A DNA stretch of 64,000 bases from Paramacrobiotus metropolitanus. Its lineage: Eukaryota > Tardigrada > Eutardigrada > Parachela > Macrobiotidae. Location: contig NW_026570269.1 in the NCBI RefSeq assembly GCF_019649055.1, positions 124,001-188,000 of the forward strand, in the 5' to 3' direction. Numbering within the stretch: the stretch's first letter is position 1; every line of letters begins with the position of its first letter. The notes under the pieces are model-generated. The model saw only the letters and a list, made by a program, of their open reading frames with translations, made no database searches and was not told the origin of the DNA. The position numbers and the translations under genes are program-made. Positions 38,201-48,621 of this stretch are shown one piece after another.

Positions 38201-41200
38201 GAAAATGCGGCCGGCAATCGGGAGTGGCAGACGGGGTATCTTTGAATTTGTTTATGTAATATTCATTTACTGTATGTAGAACTAATAAGATGCACATGGA
38301 AACGGCAAATTTTGAGGGCAAACTTTCAAATTTCTATGCTTAACGTTATTCCGCACTCAGAGCCAACGAATCAACGAGACTTTAACCATTGAAACATTTG
38401 CCAATGCAAAAAAATTAAATTGCGCTAGGTTTAGCTCATTAAAATTACCTTTGCAATCGTTATTTTATAGTTTTGCGTTTAGTGATGAAAAGGTAATAAT
38501 CCTTCGCGGAGCTATTCCGCGCAATTTTGCGCGGGGTCTGCTAGTATTAGTATATTTTCATGGCATGTTTGTTCCATATTAGACCGTGCCAAAAAAGTTA
38601 GTTTGAAAAATTGAAGCCCCCTCCGAAATACAAGCCCATGCCCGTAATTGGAGCCCACCCCGTGAGGCGTTTGAAATATTTGTAACCCTGGGGCTCTAAT
38701 TCGATAATTACGGTAATCGATTATGTTTAATGTTGTTAATGAATATTGTAACTTTTTTTGAAGAAAACCAAGATGATATCGACCACACAATGGAATCGCT
38801 GGTCAGTCTCTCCGACCGTGCCGTTTTGTCGGCGGTGGGTCGTGATGCCGTTATTGATCTGATTTTGAAGAATATCCAGGAAAATCTGTCCCCCGGATTA
38901 GGCTGGACGTACCAGTTCATGGAACGCGACGGTATACAGAAATTTCTTAATGTCGCCGTGTATCAGCCAGGTGGAAGTGATTCCGATCTGCTGGTTACCA
39001 ATGAAACCCGCGTGCATATTGCCTTGGCGCTGCAGAAGATCTACGATGATTTGGATAGCGATAAGAAGCGGAATATTTTTAAAGAGAAATGCGAGCAGTT
39101 TGTCAGTTTACGACTAAACGATGCCGATCCCAAGGCGAAAATCCGGGCTGTACTAGCAGTTACGGCTCTTTTGCAAGGTATGGTAAAGATCTGTACTTGT
39201 GCCTTCCTTTAACTTGCTACATACCAGATCAAGTATTTATGTTATGGGAGTATGTATTTTTGTTAGAATTATACGAGTAAATTATTAATACACCGATGGC
39301 TGATTTTACAGGGCCTTTTGATGTGGGAAATTTCCTTTTGGGAACTAAAGGAATTCTGGAGTTACTGCTGGCCATGGCCAGTTCTGACGATGCTAATCAA
39401 CAGCTGGTAGCCGCGGAAGCTATGGTTCATGCCGCATCCAAAAAAGATAAATGTGCAGCCATTTTGGGGGATGGATTGCCACTGCTTAAGAAACTTGCTC
39501 AGTCACCTAACGACAATGTTCAGGTATGATGAAATTTGCCGGGCATAATTATTAACATATTTCCAGTTTCTGCTTTGAGCGGATTTTCTGTAAATAGTAA
39601 CAAAGTTCGCAGTATTGATGCTTTATTGACACTTATCAGTAATGTCATTGCGGTATTTAACACTATTAAAGTGTTTAAGTTAAGGTTTGAATCTACAGAT
39701 TAATACTTTTTTTCCGATGATTTTGCAGTCATAGCGTAGTGTAGTGACTGAAACCTTGATTGCCCATGCGAACTTGTACCGTCTAGCTATAGAAGTACTG
39801 CAGACGCTTAACAGTGATATGAGCTTTTTATAAATTTCAAATTTTTAAGATTTTTCTCAAATTTCATTGTATGGTTGTGGGTATAGAATCATTAGAATTC
39901 ACTTACGCAGGTGCGTGCTCTGGTTGGTTTATGCAAAGTGGGATCTTCTGGTGGTATCGACGCATCTAATCGCCCCTTGTCCAAAGAAATGATGGAAAAG
40001 TTGGCCGACGCTTGTCGAAAGTTCTTATTGAATGCCAGTAAGGATTTCGATCTGCGCCGATGGGCGGCAGAGGGATTAGCCTATCTGACGCTGGACGCCG
40101 ATGTTAAAGAATCTTTAATTGCCGACCGACCAGCGCTGCGAAGCCTGATTGATTTGGGCCGAACAGGAAATCAGAACGTCATCTACGGTGTAGTGTCTGT
40201 GTTTGCTAATTTGTGCAATGCCTACGAAAAACCAGAAGTCGTCCCGGAAATGAAGGAGCTGGCAAAGTTTGCTAAACAACACGTCCCCGTGGAACATCAA
40301 AAAGTAAACAGCAGCAAATCCTTATATTGTTGATACGTGATGGCAGATTAGGCTGGCTGTAGGTCTTTGGTGTTTCTATGATGATAAATCAAGTGCCAGT
40401 TCGAAACATTTTTGTTTGTGGTGTTTATCGTCGTATTTAAAGCAAAATAAAAATAATTTATATTTTCAAGCATTTATATTCTTGTGTTTTTACTTTTTAC
40501 AGGATTCGCCCGAATTTATTGCACAGCGAATCGCGGTGCTCGTTGATGAGGGTATCGGAAGCTCCTTGGTTGCTGTCAGCAAGTCAGAATCGAAAAACAT
40601 CCGGGAATTAATATCTCGGGTGTTCAACGGCATCGTGGAGAATAAAGATCATCGTGGCATGATGGTGCAACAGGGGGCTGCCAAAGTGCTGATCAAGCTA
40701 GCGTTGGATGGCACACCGGCCGGGAAGGAGCAGGCATCGCAAGCATTGGCCCGGATCGGCATCAGCATCAATCCAGAGATTGCCTTTCCCGGCCAGAGGT
40801 CCGCGGAAGTGGTGCGACCGTTGTTGAATTTATTGGATGTGGATAAAGGAGCATTGCAGAATTTTGAGGGATTGTTAGCGTTGACCAATCTGGCACAGCT
40901 TAGCGAGAGTGTTCGGTAAGTGCAACTCTAGAGGTTAATTCCTTCCGCGTGTTGTTAGTTACTGTAATCAGAACAGTCTTAATGAAGTCTGCCTGGTGCA
41001 TTTGTTTTTTTATTTGTTGATAATTGACCGTTGCTTATTGATTCCACTCGATTGATTGAAATAACATGCTGAGTGGTGAAATTGTGAAGAGCAGCGAATG
41101 TCATTGTCCAACCAGTTACTATTTTGTTACAGTGTTAATAAATATTTTGGTAATTTGTGCAGTGAATTTGTAAAATAATCGTTGCTGTGTAATTACAGGC

Positions 41201-42061
41201 AGCGTATTGTTAAAGATGGTGGATTAGCCAAAGTTGAGCATTATCTGTATGAGGAACATGAAATGTTGAAGCGGGCGGCCACGGAGTGTGTGTGCAACCT
41301 GATGTTGTCGCCAGATGTAAGTCATTTCTTCCGGGCGATTACTGCGCACTTTGAAACAGTTGGATGTTTTGTTCGTAGTTGCAAGACCTTTACATCAATG
41401 TGGAATCGGATCGTATCAAACTTTTGGTTTTATACTGCGGCGACGAAGACCCCGCTGTGGCACGAGCTGCTTCCGGCGCGTTGGCGATGTTGAGTCAAGA
41501 TCCCAAAGCCTGCGAAAAAATTATCAAGGTGATCATCGTAGCGGTCGTTTAACCTTGTTGACAGCGTTAAATGTAGCTTTATCTCTCAGCAGTTCATTCT
41601 GTGAACTTTCGAAAATGTTGAAATGTTTCTGAAAGTTGTTTTTTTGTCATTAATGGGTAGAGTACAGTAATTGGGACTGTTTAAAGAGAATTTTTCGGCT
41701 TTTCTGCGTTAATCTCATAATATAAAGCGTATTACGAGAAATGTGACACAATATTTGTTGCGTTTAGCCTAATTCGTGGCTGGAAATCATGAAGGAGAGT
41801 TCCATGTCCGACGATGTCGAACTGCGAGTGCGCATCCTGTTTATTTTGGGCAATTTGATTAAATTGAGCGATGATGCAGCCAAGGCCATTGCGAATTCTG
41901 AGTTGCTGGAAATACTGATGGCCACAGTGCAGCTAAAAGGCGTCGCCAATGAGAAATCCAAGAGCTTAGCGCTGGCTGCTTTGCGCGCTGCTCTCAAGAA
42001 GCAGCTAATTGCTCCCAATCCCGATCTGATGATTGCGGAAGAGGAGGAAGAAGAGGAGTGA
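35264..42061 (+). CDS. unc-45: UNC-45 myosin chaperone
   Basis: Eleven exons, 35264-35486, 35754-35929, 36212-36475, 36581-36746, 38764-39177, 39312-39523, 39911-40303, 40503-40915, 41199-41316, 41379-41528 and 41768-42061, join in frame to 940 residues, the usual length. Residues about 10-120 are three TPR repeats that bind Hsp90/Hsp70 (KEAGNAAFKAGQFQEALRLY, then NEAACYLKLQDYDNCVK, then KAMFRRCQALEALNRIDEAY). The rest is the helical armadillo-like central and UCS domains, with motifs such as EFIAQRIAVLVDEGIGSSLV and AAKVLIKLALDGTPAGKEQA; the UCS domain folds and stabilises the myosin motor. The C-terminus is a run of acidic residues. The single copy suggests the invertebrate form serving both muscle and non-muscle myosin. 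No frame break is present. Intron 4 (2.0 kb) holds a Helitron-like insertion, far longer than most other introns here. AATAAA lies at 42275. Confidence 0.96.
36817..38544 (+). mobile_element. non-autonomous Helitron-like element in unc-45 intron 4
   Basis: The right end has the Helitron signature. A near-perfect hairpin CCGCGCAATTTTGCGCGG (38517-38534) is followed by six bases, then CTAG at 38541-38544, then host T. A second overlapping hairpin (CGCGGA...TCCGCG) lies just before it. The proposed left end starts TCCTTTATAATAAAAGAAT after host A at 36816, as expected for insertion between A and T without target duplication. There are no terminal inverted repeats. No Rep/helicase frame is visible in the 1.7 kb, so it is non-autonomous. 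The short plus-strand frames at 37168-37419 and 37648-37836 have no recognised domain. The right end is more certain than the left. Confidence 0.7.
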
Positions 42062-42274
42062 ATGCGGCGATGGTTTTTTGCGTTTTTATTGTTTTATTCT
42101 CAATGTAGCTGCCTTAATTGCATGTTTGTGTGATAATGATGATTTGTACTTGTTTGTTCCTGGTGTACCTGTCTAGATCTGCTCTAGTCCTTTTTACCAC
42201 GGGTTGTACTGTCCGAGTCCCGGTTTTTGGTGTTCCTATATTGAGTGTTTTATGCTAAGTATATTTTTAGTGTA

Positions 42275-42280
42275 AATAAA
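42275..42280 (+). promoter_or_regulatory. candidate poly(A) signal of unc-45
   Basis: AATAAA 214 bases after the unc-45 stop, in T-rich sequence. Confidence 0.55.
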
Positions 42281-42609
42281 CTTGACAATGAATCGTCATG
42301 AAAATAGCTGTCTGCATAACAAAATTGAGCAGACACTTTAGTACTTATTCTAGCAGCAGGGCGAGCATTCATAATTTTTACCTTAACAGCTGTGTGAAAA
42401 TTTATTCGACATGAAAAAATTTATTAGACGTGACACCATAATGTAAAAAGAACTTTCTCATTAGGATACAAGTCATTTTATCAGAATCAGATTGATTATA
42501 TACTAAGCAGTAATTACGATGTCTTCAAGTACCTTGAAGTTGCTCGCGAATGTTTCGCAGGGCTGACGATGGATGCTCGCTCCCAAATGGTCAACGGAAA
42601 CCACTTCCG

Positions 42610-42666
42610 GAAGACTACGTTTGCAATACGTAGGAATGATTCCTTCGTATTTCAAACGTAGTCTTC
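42610..42666. repeat. 57-bp near-perfect hairpin
   Basis: The arms GAAGACTACGTTTG...CAAACGTAGTCTTC, AATACG...CGTATT and GGAAT...ATTCC pair with only single-base or two-base interruptions, making a stem of about 25 bp. It could be a small foldback element or a microRNA-like precursor. It lies about 550 bases downstream of unc-45. Confidence 0.75.
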
Positions 42667-42907
42667 TAATTAATGTGTATAGTGGATAAAGACGTAGTGG
42701 TCTTCAAGGTAGCGATGGAAAAATATCCTGTAATCTTACCCATGAATGTGCTTACAGTTGGGTTAAACGTACGAGTACTTCTTAAATAATGGTTCATGCA
42801 CCGATTCTAACACCACATCCCGTACCCAAAGGGTGCTATGCTAGATAGTAGATACTGCATTGATTCATTTTAAATTGCGGTAGGTATATAGTTTTACTTC
42901 ACCAAAA

Positions 42908-43114
42908 TTAGCCCAAATCGTTCCAGTCGTACACTGCCGTTTTTGCCGTGGTTCTTCTTTTCTGTACCGTATAATTATTGGCAACCTCGGAATCCAACCT
43001 CTTACTAATCGATCCAGCCGGCGCGGACGATAACATAACGTTATGGAGCGCGTTGGTTGTTGCTCCTAGTCCCGACAGGCAAAGCGTTTGTTGCTGGCTT
43101 TCTTCATTACTCAT
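42908..43114 (-). CDS. possible small hypothetical protein
   Basis: A 68-residue frame with a true ATG encodes a hydrophilic peptide with a Ser/Asn/Gln-rich N-terminus, a short basic segment (QKRRTTAKTA) and the end VYDWNDLG. The composition looks more protein-like than most short frames in the window. It has no signal peptide, no domain and no splice evidence, so it may equally be chance. Confidence 0.25.
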   Translation of the reverse strand: MSNEESQQQTLCLSGLGATTNALHNVMLSSAPAGSISKRLDSEVANNYTVQKRRTTAKTAVYDWNDLG

Positions 43115-43341
43115 GTCACTACTCTGACCGCTTTTTGGTGTTACAGTATTACCGCTTTTCGGGTGCTTTTATGGAATTTGTGAAAGGTCACGAATGTTCT
43201 CCCATAGTAAACAAAAGCCGTGCTAACTTGAAACTGTATTACGACGTATACGGCGATAACTTTTCTTTATGGGAAATATTTCTAATTCCAGTGTGAAGTA
43301 GTTGTAAACTAGCCTTTATCTGATAAAATCTTCACCTGCAA

Positions 43342-44156
43342 ATGGCCGGTGGTGGAGTGGCTGAACTGCAGTTTGTTGGATATGGTTGCGGTGGTCTGGC
43401 TTTGCTGATCATCGCTTTAGCTATTCCGAGTAAGTCCCAGTTTGCTGGTATGGATGGATCCTGTGGTTTGGATTTAGGGTACTTTTCAGTTGTCAGCTTC
43501 TAGAATTCTAAACTAAGGATCAAGAAGTTTACATTAATTAGAAGTTGGTAAAAGAGCATTTGCTTTCAAGCTGCTTGAACCTCAGAGTCACTAAAATCAC
43601 AACGGTTTTATCCTTTTTTTTGAAAAGCAATTAAAAAATGTAACCACATCGACATTTTCATTGTAGCAACATGCATTCTGCCGTATCACGAGTACGCCCT
43701 CCTGCATATCGTGAACTATACGCTGCCGCTGATACTTGTTGTTGCGTCACTCCGCGTGGCCTTCGCAGCACAGGATGGACTGGCCCTGAGCGTGGACGTC
43801 CGCCAGCTAATGCTGCGCATGACCTTTGCAATCGGTCTGATTGCCGTGTTTTTCTACGATGCCAGCCTCTGCAATCAGGTCCTGAACCAGGTTGCAAAAA
43901 AGACTGGGGTGATCTCCGTCCCTCGGATCAGCAGGTGTCCACGCTGTATTGGTTGTACACCTTCATCAACCTGTTCTACGAGGTCATCCGCTACGGCTTG
44001 ATGTTCGGACTGCTGATCGCGACGACCATCTGGATCCTGCGTACCCACAAGGTCGGCCCAGTGGAGGACACTGATGGTGGTGAAAGCGGACGAAATACTG
44101 CCATGTACAAGGTTGACAACGAACGTGTGAAGCTGAATGCTCCCGGATTGGCGTAG
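43342..44156 (+). CDS. four-TM protein, paralog A, with -1 frame break
   Basis: Two exons, 43342-43429 and 43667-44156, join in phase 1. The predicted protein has four hydrophobic helices: GCGGLALLIIALAIP, YTLPLILVVASLRVAFA, MTFAIGLIAVFFYDA and FYEVIRYGLMFGLLIATTIW. Before TM4 is the shared motif WGDLRPSDQQVSTLYWLYT, and the tail is short and hydrophilic. It is clearly related to the gene at 50898-52258: ILPYHEYALLH matches MLPYMDFAFLH, WGDLxPxDxQV matches, and the intron position is the same. The frame breaks at 43896-43902. The 5' part reads GTT GCA AAA AAG, while homology resumes one base back (AAA AAA GAC TGG). Either one A is missing from an A6 run, or the ribosome slips -1 on A AAA AAG. 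The corrected length is 192 residues. Family unknown, possibly lineage-specific; probably a plasma-membrane protein. Confidence 0.75.
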
Positions 44157-45767
44157 CGCAGAGGATAACGATGGTCTAGTACCTTATCACCGCAGTGGGG
44201 ATAGGCAGCCCCATAGACATTTTGTAACCCCTTATTTTTTTTTAATTCATTCATTATCTTTGTAGAATCTAGCAAGCTTATGCGTCTCTTTTAACGGTAT
44301 ATATACTTAAAACTCACCATAACTATACCGCTAATGATATCGTCTATCTTGTAATAACATTCGTGCCACCGTGCCAGCATGGTACACTTAAAATTGGACG
44401 TGTGCGTGTTGAATATTTGTACTTATATGTCGCTTTTTTAAAATTTTATTGTTTTTTCTGTTCTTGCGAATACTTGCATGAACACTGTGAAAGCGCTTAA
44501 GTTTACGTATTATGTTTCCAAAATACGGCGTTGCTTCTGAGTCTGGAAATACTGGCTAGTAGGGGTCAATACCCAACACTGCTCTTTGTTTAAGGGTTCT
44601 TATACCGACGTAGCATTAAAGAAATATGAGCACCAAGAATCTCACAACCACACGAAACATCAAAAACGAAAAAAATAATGTGCAGTGATGAGAAAGGTCA
44701 CACGAAAGCGATATAGCAATGCCAATGCTCAATGTTCAATTCAAAATAAAATAAGTCAATATGAGATTCAAAATAACAATCATATGAATAAGCCAATATG
44801 AGATTCAATATGATAAGAACATTAAAATATTATACGAGGGTACTTAAATAAATACTGCTTTTAAACTTTTATGGAATCCAAGATGCACACATTTAATCTA
44901 ATATTTTTAACGTACTATTTATACACTCCTTACGCATCTTTTGCGCTCGTACTCTGATTCAAAAGATAGAAACAAAAAATTAATAATGATGTAAAACTCG
45001 GCTCCGGCATGTGCGTCATTTTTAATTGTGAAAATTCGCATTATCGAGCAGTGCTCTGACTTATGCTGACTGCCACCGAGAGCGGGCAATGACCCGGCCA
45101 TGAGCCTACTGATACAGTTTTGGATGCTCTATTTAATAAAAATAATTACAGTCATATTTCTAGTTTCATATCGTATATACGATCCGCATTACTTATTTAA
45201 GTCCCCTCGTAGATACTTATAGATATATGGTTTTTGGTATTCCACAATTTAGACTTTCATCATTTAGACTTCCGCCGTCCGCGTCTGCTTCTACTCGAAA
45301 GAAGAAACAAGCAATGCGGCCGCCAACCCATTGATTACCACAAAAGTTTGGTTTGCACTTTGCACTTGCGTGCGGTTAAAATCGTGTGGTTAACTTGGAA
45401 AGGGAATGACGTAAGGGTCACGGAGGATTCACGTTGTGCCAAGGCGAGTACTCGTACAGTTACTACGGTCGCACAAACACAATAACTCTTTCGATCTGCC
45501 CTTACTCTACATTGATGTGTACCAACAAGATTTTATTAAATTTTGTGTACCGTATGCTTGGGCAAGGTGCATAAGGCTTGGGCATCTGATAACCCGGTTC
45601 TATTCGAGAAAAAATTAAATGCGCGGCAGTTATAACGAAACTGCAGCAACCAGCACAAAACCCAGAACTAATACATTTCTGCTGGCCATGGTTATTATAG
45701 ACTCTACAACAACAAGCAAATATGAACACAATGCAATAAACTCGGAGAACAGCTATAGTGGGAATTG

Positions 45768-45800
45768 GTAACGAGTTCTACTTTTTAACTGCTTTTAAAG
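45768..45800. repeat. 33-bp dispersed direct repeat, copy 1
   Basis: Starts GTAACGAGTTCTACTTTTTA and is identical over 33 bases to 47719-47751, about 1.95 kb away. The copies flank the deoxynucleoside kinase gene. They could be termini or long-repeat remnants of an element. Confidence 0.8.
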
Positions 45801-45801
45801 C

Positions 45802-45826
45802 CATTTAATGCTGAAAGCATTAAATG
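45802..45826. repeat. small perfect hairpin
   Basis: The 11-base arm CATTTAATGCT and its exact complement are separated by three bases, immediately after the 33-bp dispersed repeat. Confidence 0.75.
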
Positions 45827-45968
45827 TCGTTAACGCAGAGCTCTCGTAGTACTTAGCAACGAGACACGCATAAATCGGAGAGGGGTTCGATGTGTACCGC
45901 AAGTGCTCAGTACTTATTCATCGTAAAAACAACTGAACACTCAGACTTCGTAAAAATTTCGCGCAAGA

Positions 45969-46627
45969 ATGCGGCTTTTCTACATGGAAGGCAACATTGG
46001 CTCTGGAAAAACAACTCTTTTAAACCAGTTACTGAAACTGGGAGAGCGCGTGGTCTTTGAACCCGTTGAGCAGTGGCAAAATGCGAATGGGCGTAACCTT
46101 CTGAATGAATTTTATTTGAACCCCGCCCATGCTGGAGCGGATTTCCAGCGTGTTGCACTGCAGTCCTTGATCGAGAGAGAAAATTTATACAGTACTATCA
46201 TCAATACGGGAAAAACCACACATAACCGGATTTTCCTAGAGCGATCCCCATACAGTTCCGCCTGTATTTCGCTCGGATGGGATTCCGTGCAGGCTGGCTG
46301 CCTCAATCAGCGTTCGAGGAACTGCAGCGCACATACCGGCATTATGAGCGAACACGATCCCCGTCTGAACATCATATTCTTTACGTCCGGACAATGCCAG
46401 AAAACGCACTTGCCCGAATTCGTTCCCGTGGCTGTCCGGAGAAGACAAAAATTACGCAACAGTATATAGAGGATCTACACCACAACCACGAGCTTCTGTT
46501 TTTCTCACAGAAACCCCCCGGAATAGTTTCCGTTCACATGGTCAACAACGACGGCGATGTTGAACTACTTGCCGATACTGTGCAGAAGATCGTGGCGAAG
46601 CTAGCACCGTCAATGATAACCTCCTAA
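45969..46627 (+). CDS. dnk: deoxynucleoside kinase (dNK/TK2/dCK family), one frame break
   Basis: This intronless frame starts MRLFYMEGNIGSGKTTLL, the family P-loop GNIGSGKTT. EPVEQWQN (substrate-binding Glu and Trp), LERSPYSS (ERS motif) and the C-terminal LID-type RIRSRGCPEKTK followed by YIEDLHHNHE are all present. Enzymes of this family phosphorylate deoxynucleosides for salvage of dNTPs. The frame shifts at about 46259-46263: upstream ends SPYSS, and homology resumes as LYFARMGFRAGWLPQSAFEE one base off, consistent with loss of one C (GCCTG for GCCCTG). The corrected length is about 219 residues, compared with about 250 for insect dNK, because the C-terminal tail is short. No mitochondrial presequence is seen. 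Being intronless among intron-rich neighbours, it may be an old retrocopy. It lies between two tetraspan paralogs. Confidence 0.82.
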
Positions 46628-48042
46628 ACGGCCGTACAGTATAAACGTCATTTTCACTTATTCCTTCTAACCAGTCTTATGATTATAACTACTTAGTATT
46701 ATTATTATATCATCTTAACTCTCTGTTGTGGCTAACGTAGGAATTCTGTACTTAATTGGGTAATCGTTCGTATATTTCTTCCCATCAATTGCTTGTTCTT
46801 TTCCTTACACTGGCTGACCTTTAATGTTTATCAGGGAATTTATTTAACCGTACTAGTATTATTCTAGGCTTCCTCGAGTGGTAATCCGCAAATAGGATCT
46901 ACTAAAATTTTCTGTTTACGGTTAGCTCCTGGTATACGTTCGTTATTGTGTGGATTTCTTCCTTAATTCACTCGATCTTTACTTCTTTCACCGAAGATTT
47001 TACTGCAGCTTTCATATACACAATTCCTTAAAAAATTACCTTGCGAAATCTGAAATTTTCATTACGTACATTTCAAGTACAATACATCTTAATGACAGTC
47101 AATTCTCGTTAAGTCGTACTTATGTGTGTTTTCCCTCCTTTGTTTCTTATATCTTCAGTCGCCATGGCAGCGCATTATGGTATAAAATCTTTTCTATAAT
47201 ATACTTTATACTTAATGTATTTTTTAACAGTCGCTCAATATTTACAAAAAATAATTTAACCGTTTAATAAATTATTTCGTGCTGTCGTACGATTACAGTT
47301 CTATAGATATTTCGCTAGAACTACATAAATAACATGGTTAACATTTGTTATCAAAATTTTGTACAATTATTGACATATTGCAAAATACCTATGCCGCAAA
47401 TCTGCTTGAGCTAACGGTCTAAGATTCAAATCTGGGTTTAAATTTCAATGTGTAACGAGCGAGTCAGAATTATCCCACAAGTATACTTAGTACGATAATT
47501 CTTCTAAAAGGTACATCTAGTTACGGGCATCAGCCATCCACATACAAAAAAGTAATGCAAGTGCGAGTTCACTAACGATAAGTTGTGAGAAAATGCTATA
47601 TTGATTTCGGTGAATTTTCATAACAATACCGGCACGAAGAGTTGAGGCAGTACTCTTTTACCTTTATTTTTTTCCCCTTGTCTGTCTGCCTACTTTTAAC
47701 TAATACTAAATTAGCTGTGTAACGAGTTCTACTTTTTAACTGCTTTTAAAGTTCTTTAAAGTCAGGTCGGTCGACTGCTGTTTGATTTTAAAAGCGATTA
47801 CCATGAATTTCAGAGCAAAAACTGGTGACTTATGCACAGCAAAACAAAGCAGGAGAAACATGATCTTTTTTAAATTTTTAATGATTATCTGCAGACTGCA
47901 ATGACGCCGGTTAGGCGTTATCTCGAGGTTTCGTCAGATGCAGAACGTTCATCGCACTGCAGGACGCGTGTTTGATGTACGCACTTTGTAGCAATTTACG
48001 TCTGCAAGGTGACACGTCAGTTTTCTGTGATTGCAATCACTT
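46628..48042. other. intergenic, no gene seen
   Basis: Low-GC sequence. The open frame at 46950-47267 is Phe/Ser/Tyr-rich AT-bias noise. Contains copy 2 of the 33-bp repeat. Confidence 0.5.
47719..47751. repeat. 33-bp dispersed direct repeat, copy 2
   Basis: Identical to 45768-45800; the flanking sequences differ. Confidence 0.8.
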
Positions 48043-48621
48043 ACCCGGTTCTACGGCAAGCAGTTTTTTGACGTGCTTTAGACATCGTCGGAGCACAACA
48101 CGCCGTCTTTAGAACGGCATGTTTCAGTATACTTATGGAGCCCCTTTTTATGTACATTTTTACGTCTAAAATACATGGTCTACGGAACCATATTATGGCT
48201 TTTTGAAACTCAAAAAGCACCCATCCTAGGACATCTTTTGAATGAAGAAGACACGGGGTGCGGCTGATAATGTGAAAACTGTCTTAAAGGTCAGTAATAT
48301 TTTTATTTAAGATCAGCTCTGCAAATCTTTGCATATATTAAAGACTAGTAATGTGCAGTACTCAATTACTCATCCTCGTACAGCCACGGTATAAAGGAGT
48401 TCCCCGGTTCTATTCGCGAAAAAAGCGCCCATGTATTCTTCATCCAAAAGATGTCCTTTGGATGGGTGTTTTTTGAGTTTCAAAAAGCCATAATATAGTT
48501 CCGTAGACCAAGTATTTTAGACGTGAAAATGTACATAAAAAGTATACCGTTCTAAAGACGGCGTGTTGTGCTCCGACGATGTCTAAAGCACGTCAAAAAA
48601 TTGCTTGCCATAGAACCGGGT
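48043..48621. mobile_element. 579-bp foldback element
   Basis: A left arm (about 48043-48256) and right arm (about 48431-48621) are inverted copies. ACCCGGTTCTACGGCAAGC matches the reverse complement of the right end with few mismatches, followed by shared GACGTGCTTTAGACATCGTC, GGAGCACAACACGCCGTCTT and ACATCTTTTG blocks. The centre contains another CCCGGTTCTATTCGCGAAAA end-like sequence at 48402, and a related fragment lies at 45592, so several copies or a nested insertion may be present. No clear target duplication could be read. It encodes no protein. The arms are 90% or so identical by eye, indicating moderate age. Confidence 0.75.

Larger units (their letters stand above)
42062..43341. 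other. region between unc-45 and tetraspan paralog A
   Basis: Holds the unc-45 3' UTR (AATAAA at 42275-42280), a long hairpin and one possible small minus-strand frame, both listed separately. Confidence 0.5.
44157..45968. other. intergenic, no gene seen
   Basis: AT-rich. Contains a short tandem repeat (ATATGAGATTCAA at about 44760 and 44797), a partial copy of the 48-kb element end (CCCGGTTCTATTCGAGAAAA near 45592), a 33-bp dispersed repeat and a small hairpin. Confidence 0.5.

Noticed and set aside
45969-46627. Viral thymidine kinase origin for the kinase
   Set aside because: The motifs (GNIGSGKTT, EPVEQW, LERSPYSS, LID) fit the animal dNK/TK2/dCK family and all neighbours are host genes; nothing viral lies nearby.
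46950-47267. 105-residue Phe/Ser/Tyr-rich frame
   Set aside because: AT-rich sequence without a stop by chance; low complexity and no homology recognised.
47410-47460. tRNA-like T-loop (GATTCAAATC)
   Set aside because: The flanking bases do not form a T-stem, and no acceptor or anticodon arm could be drawn.
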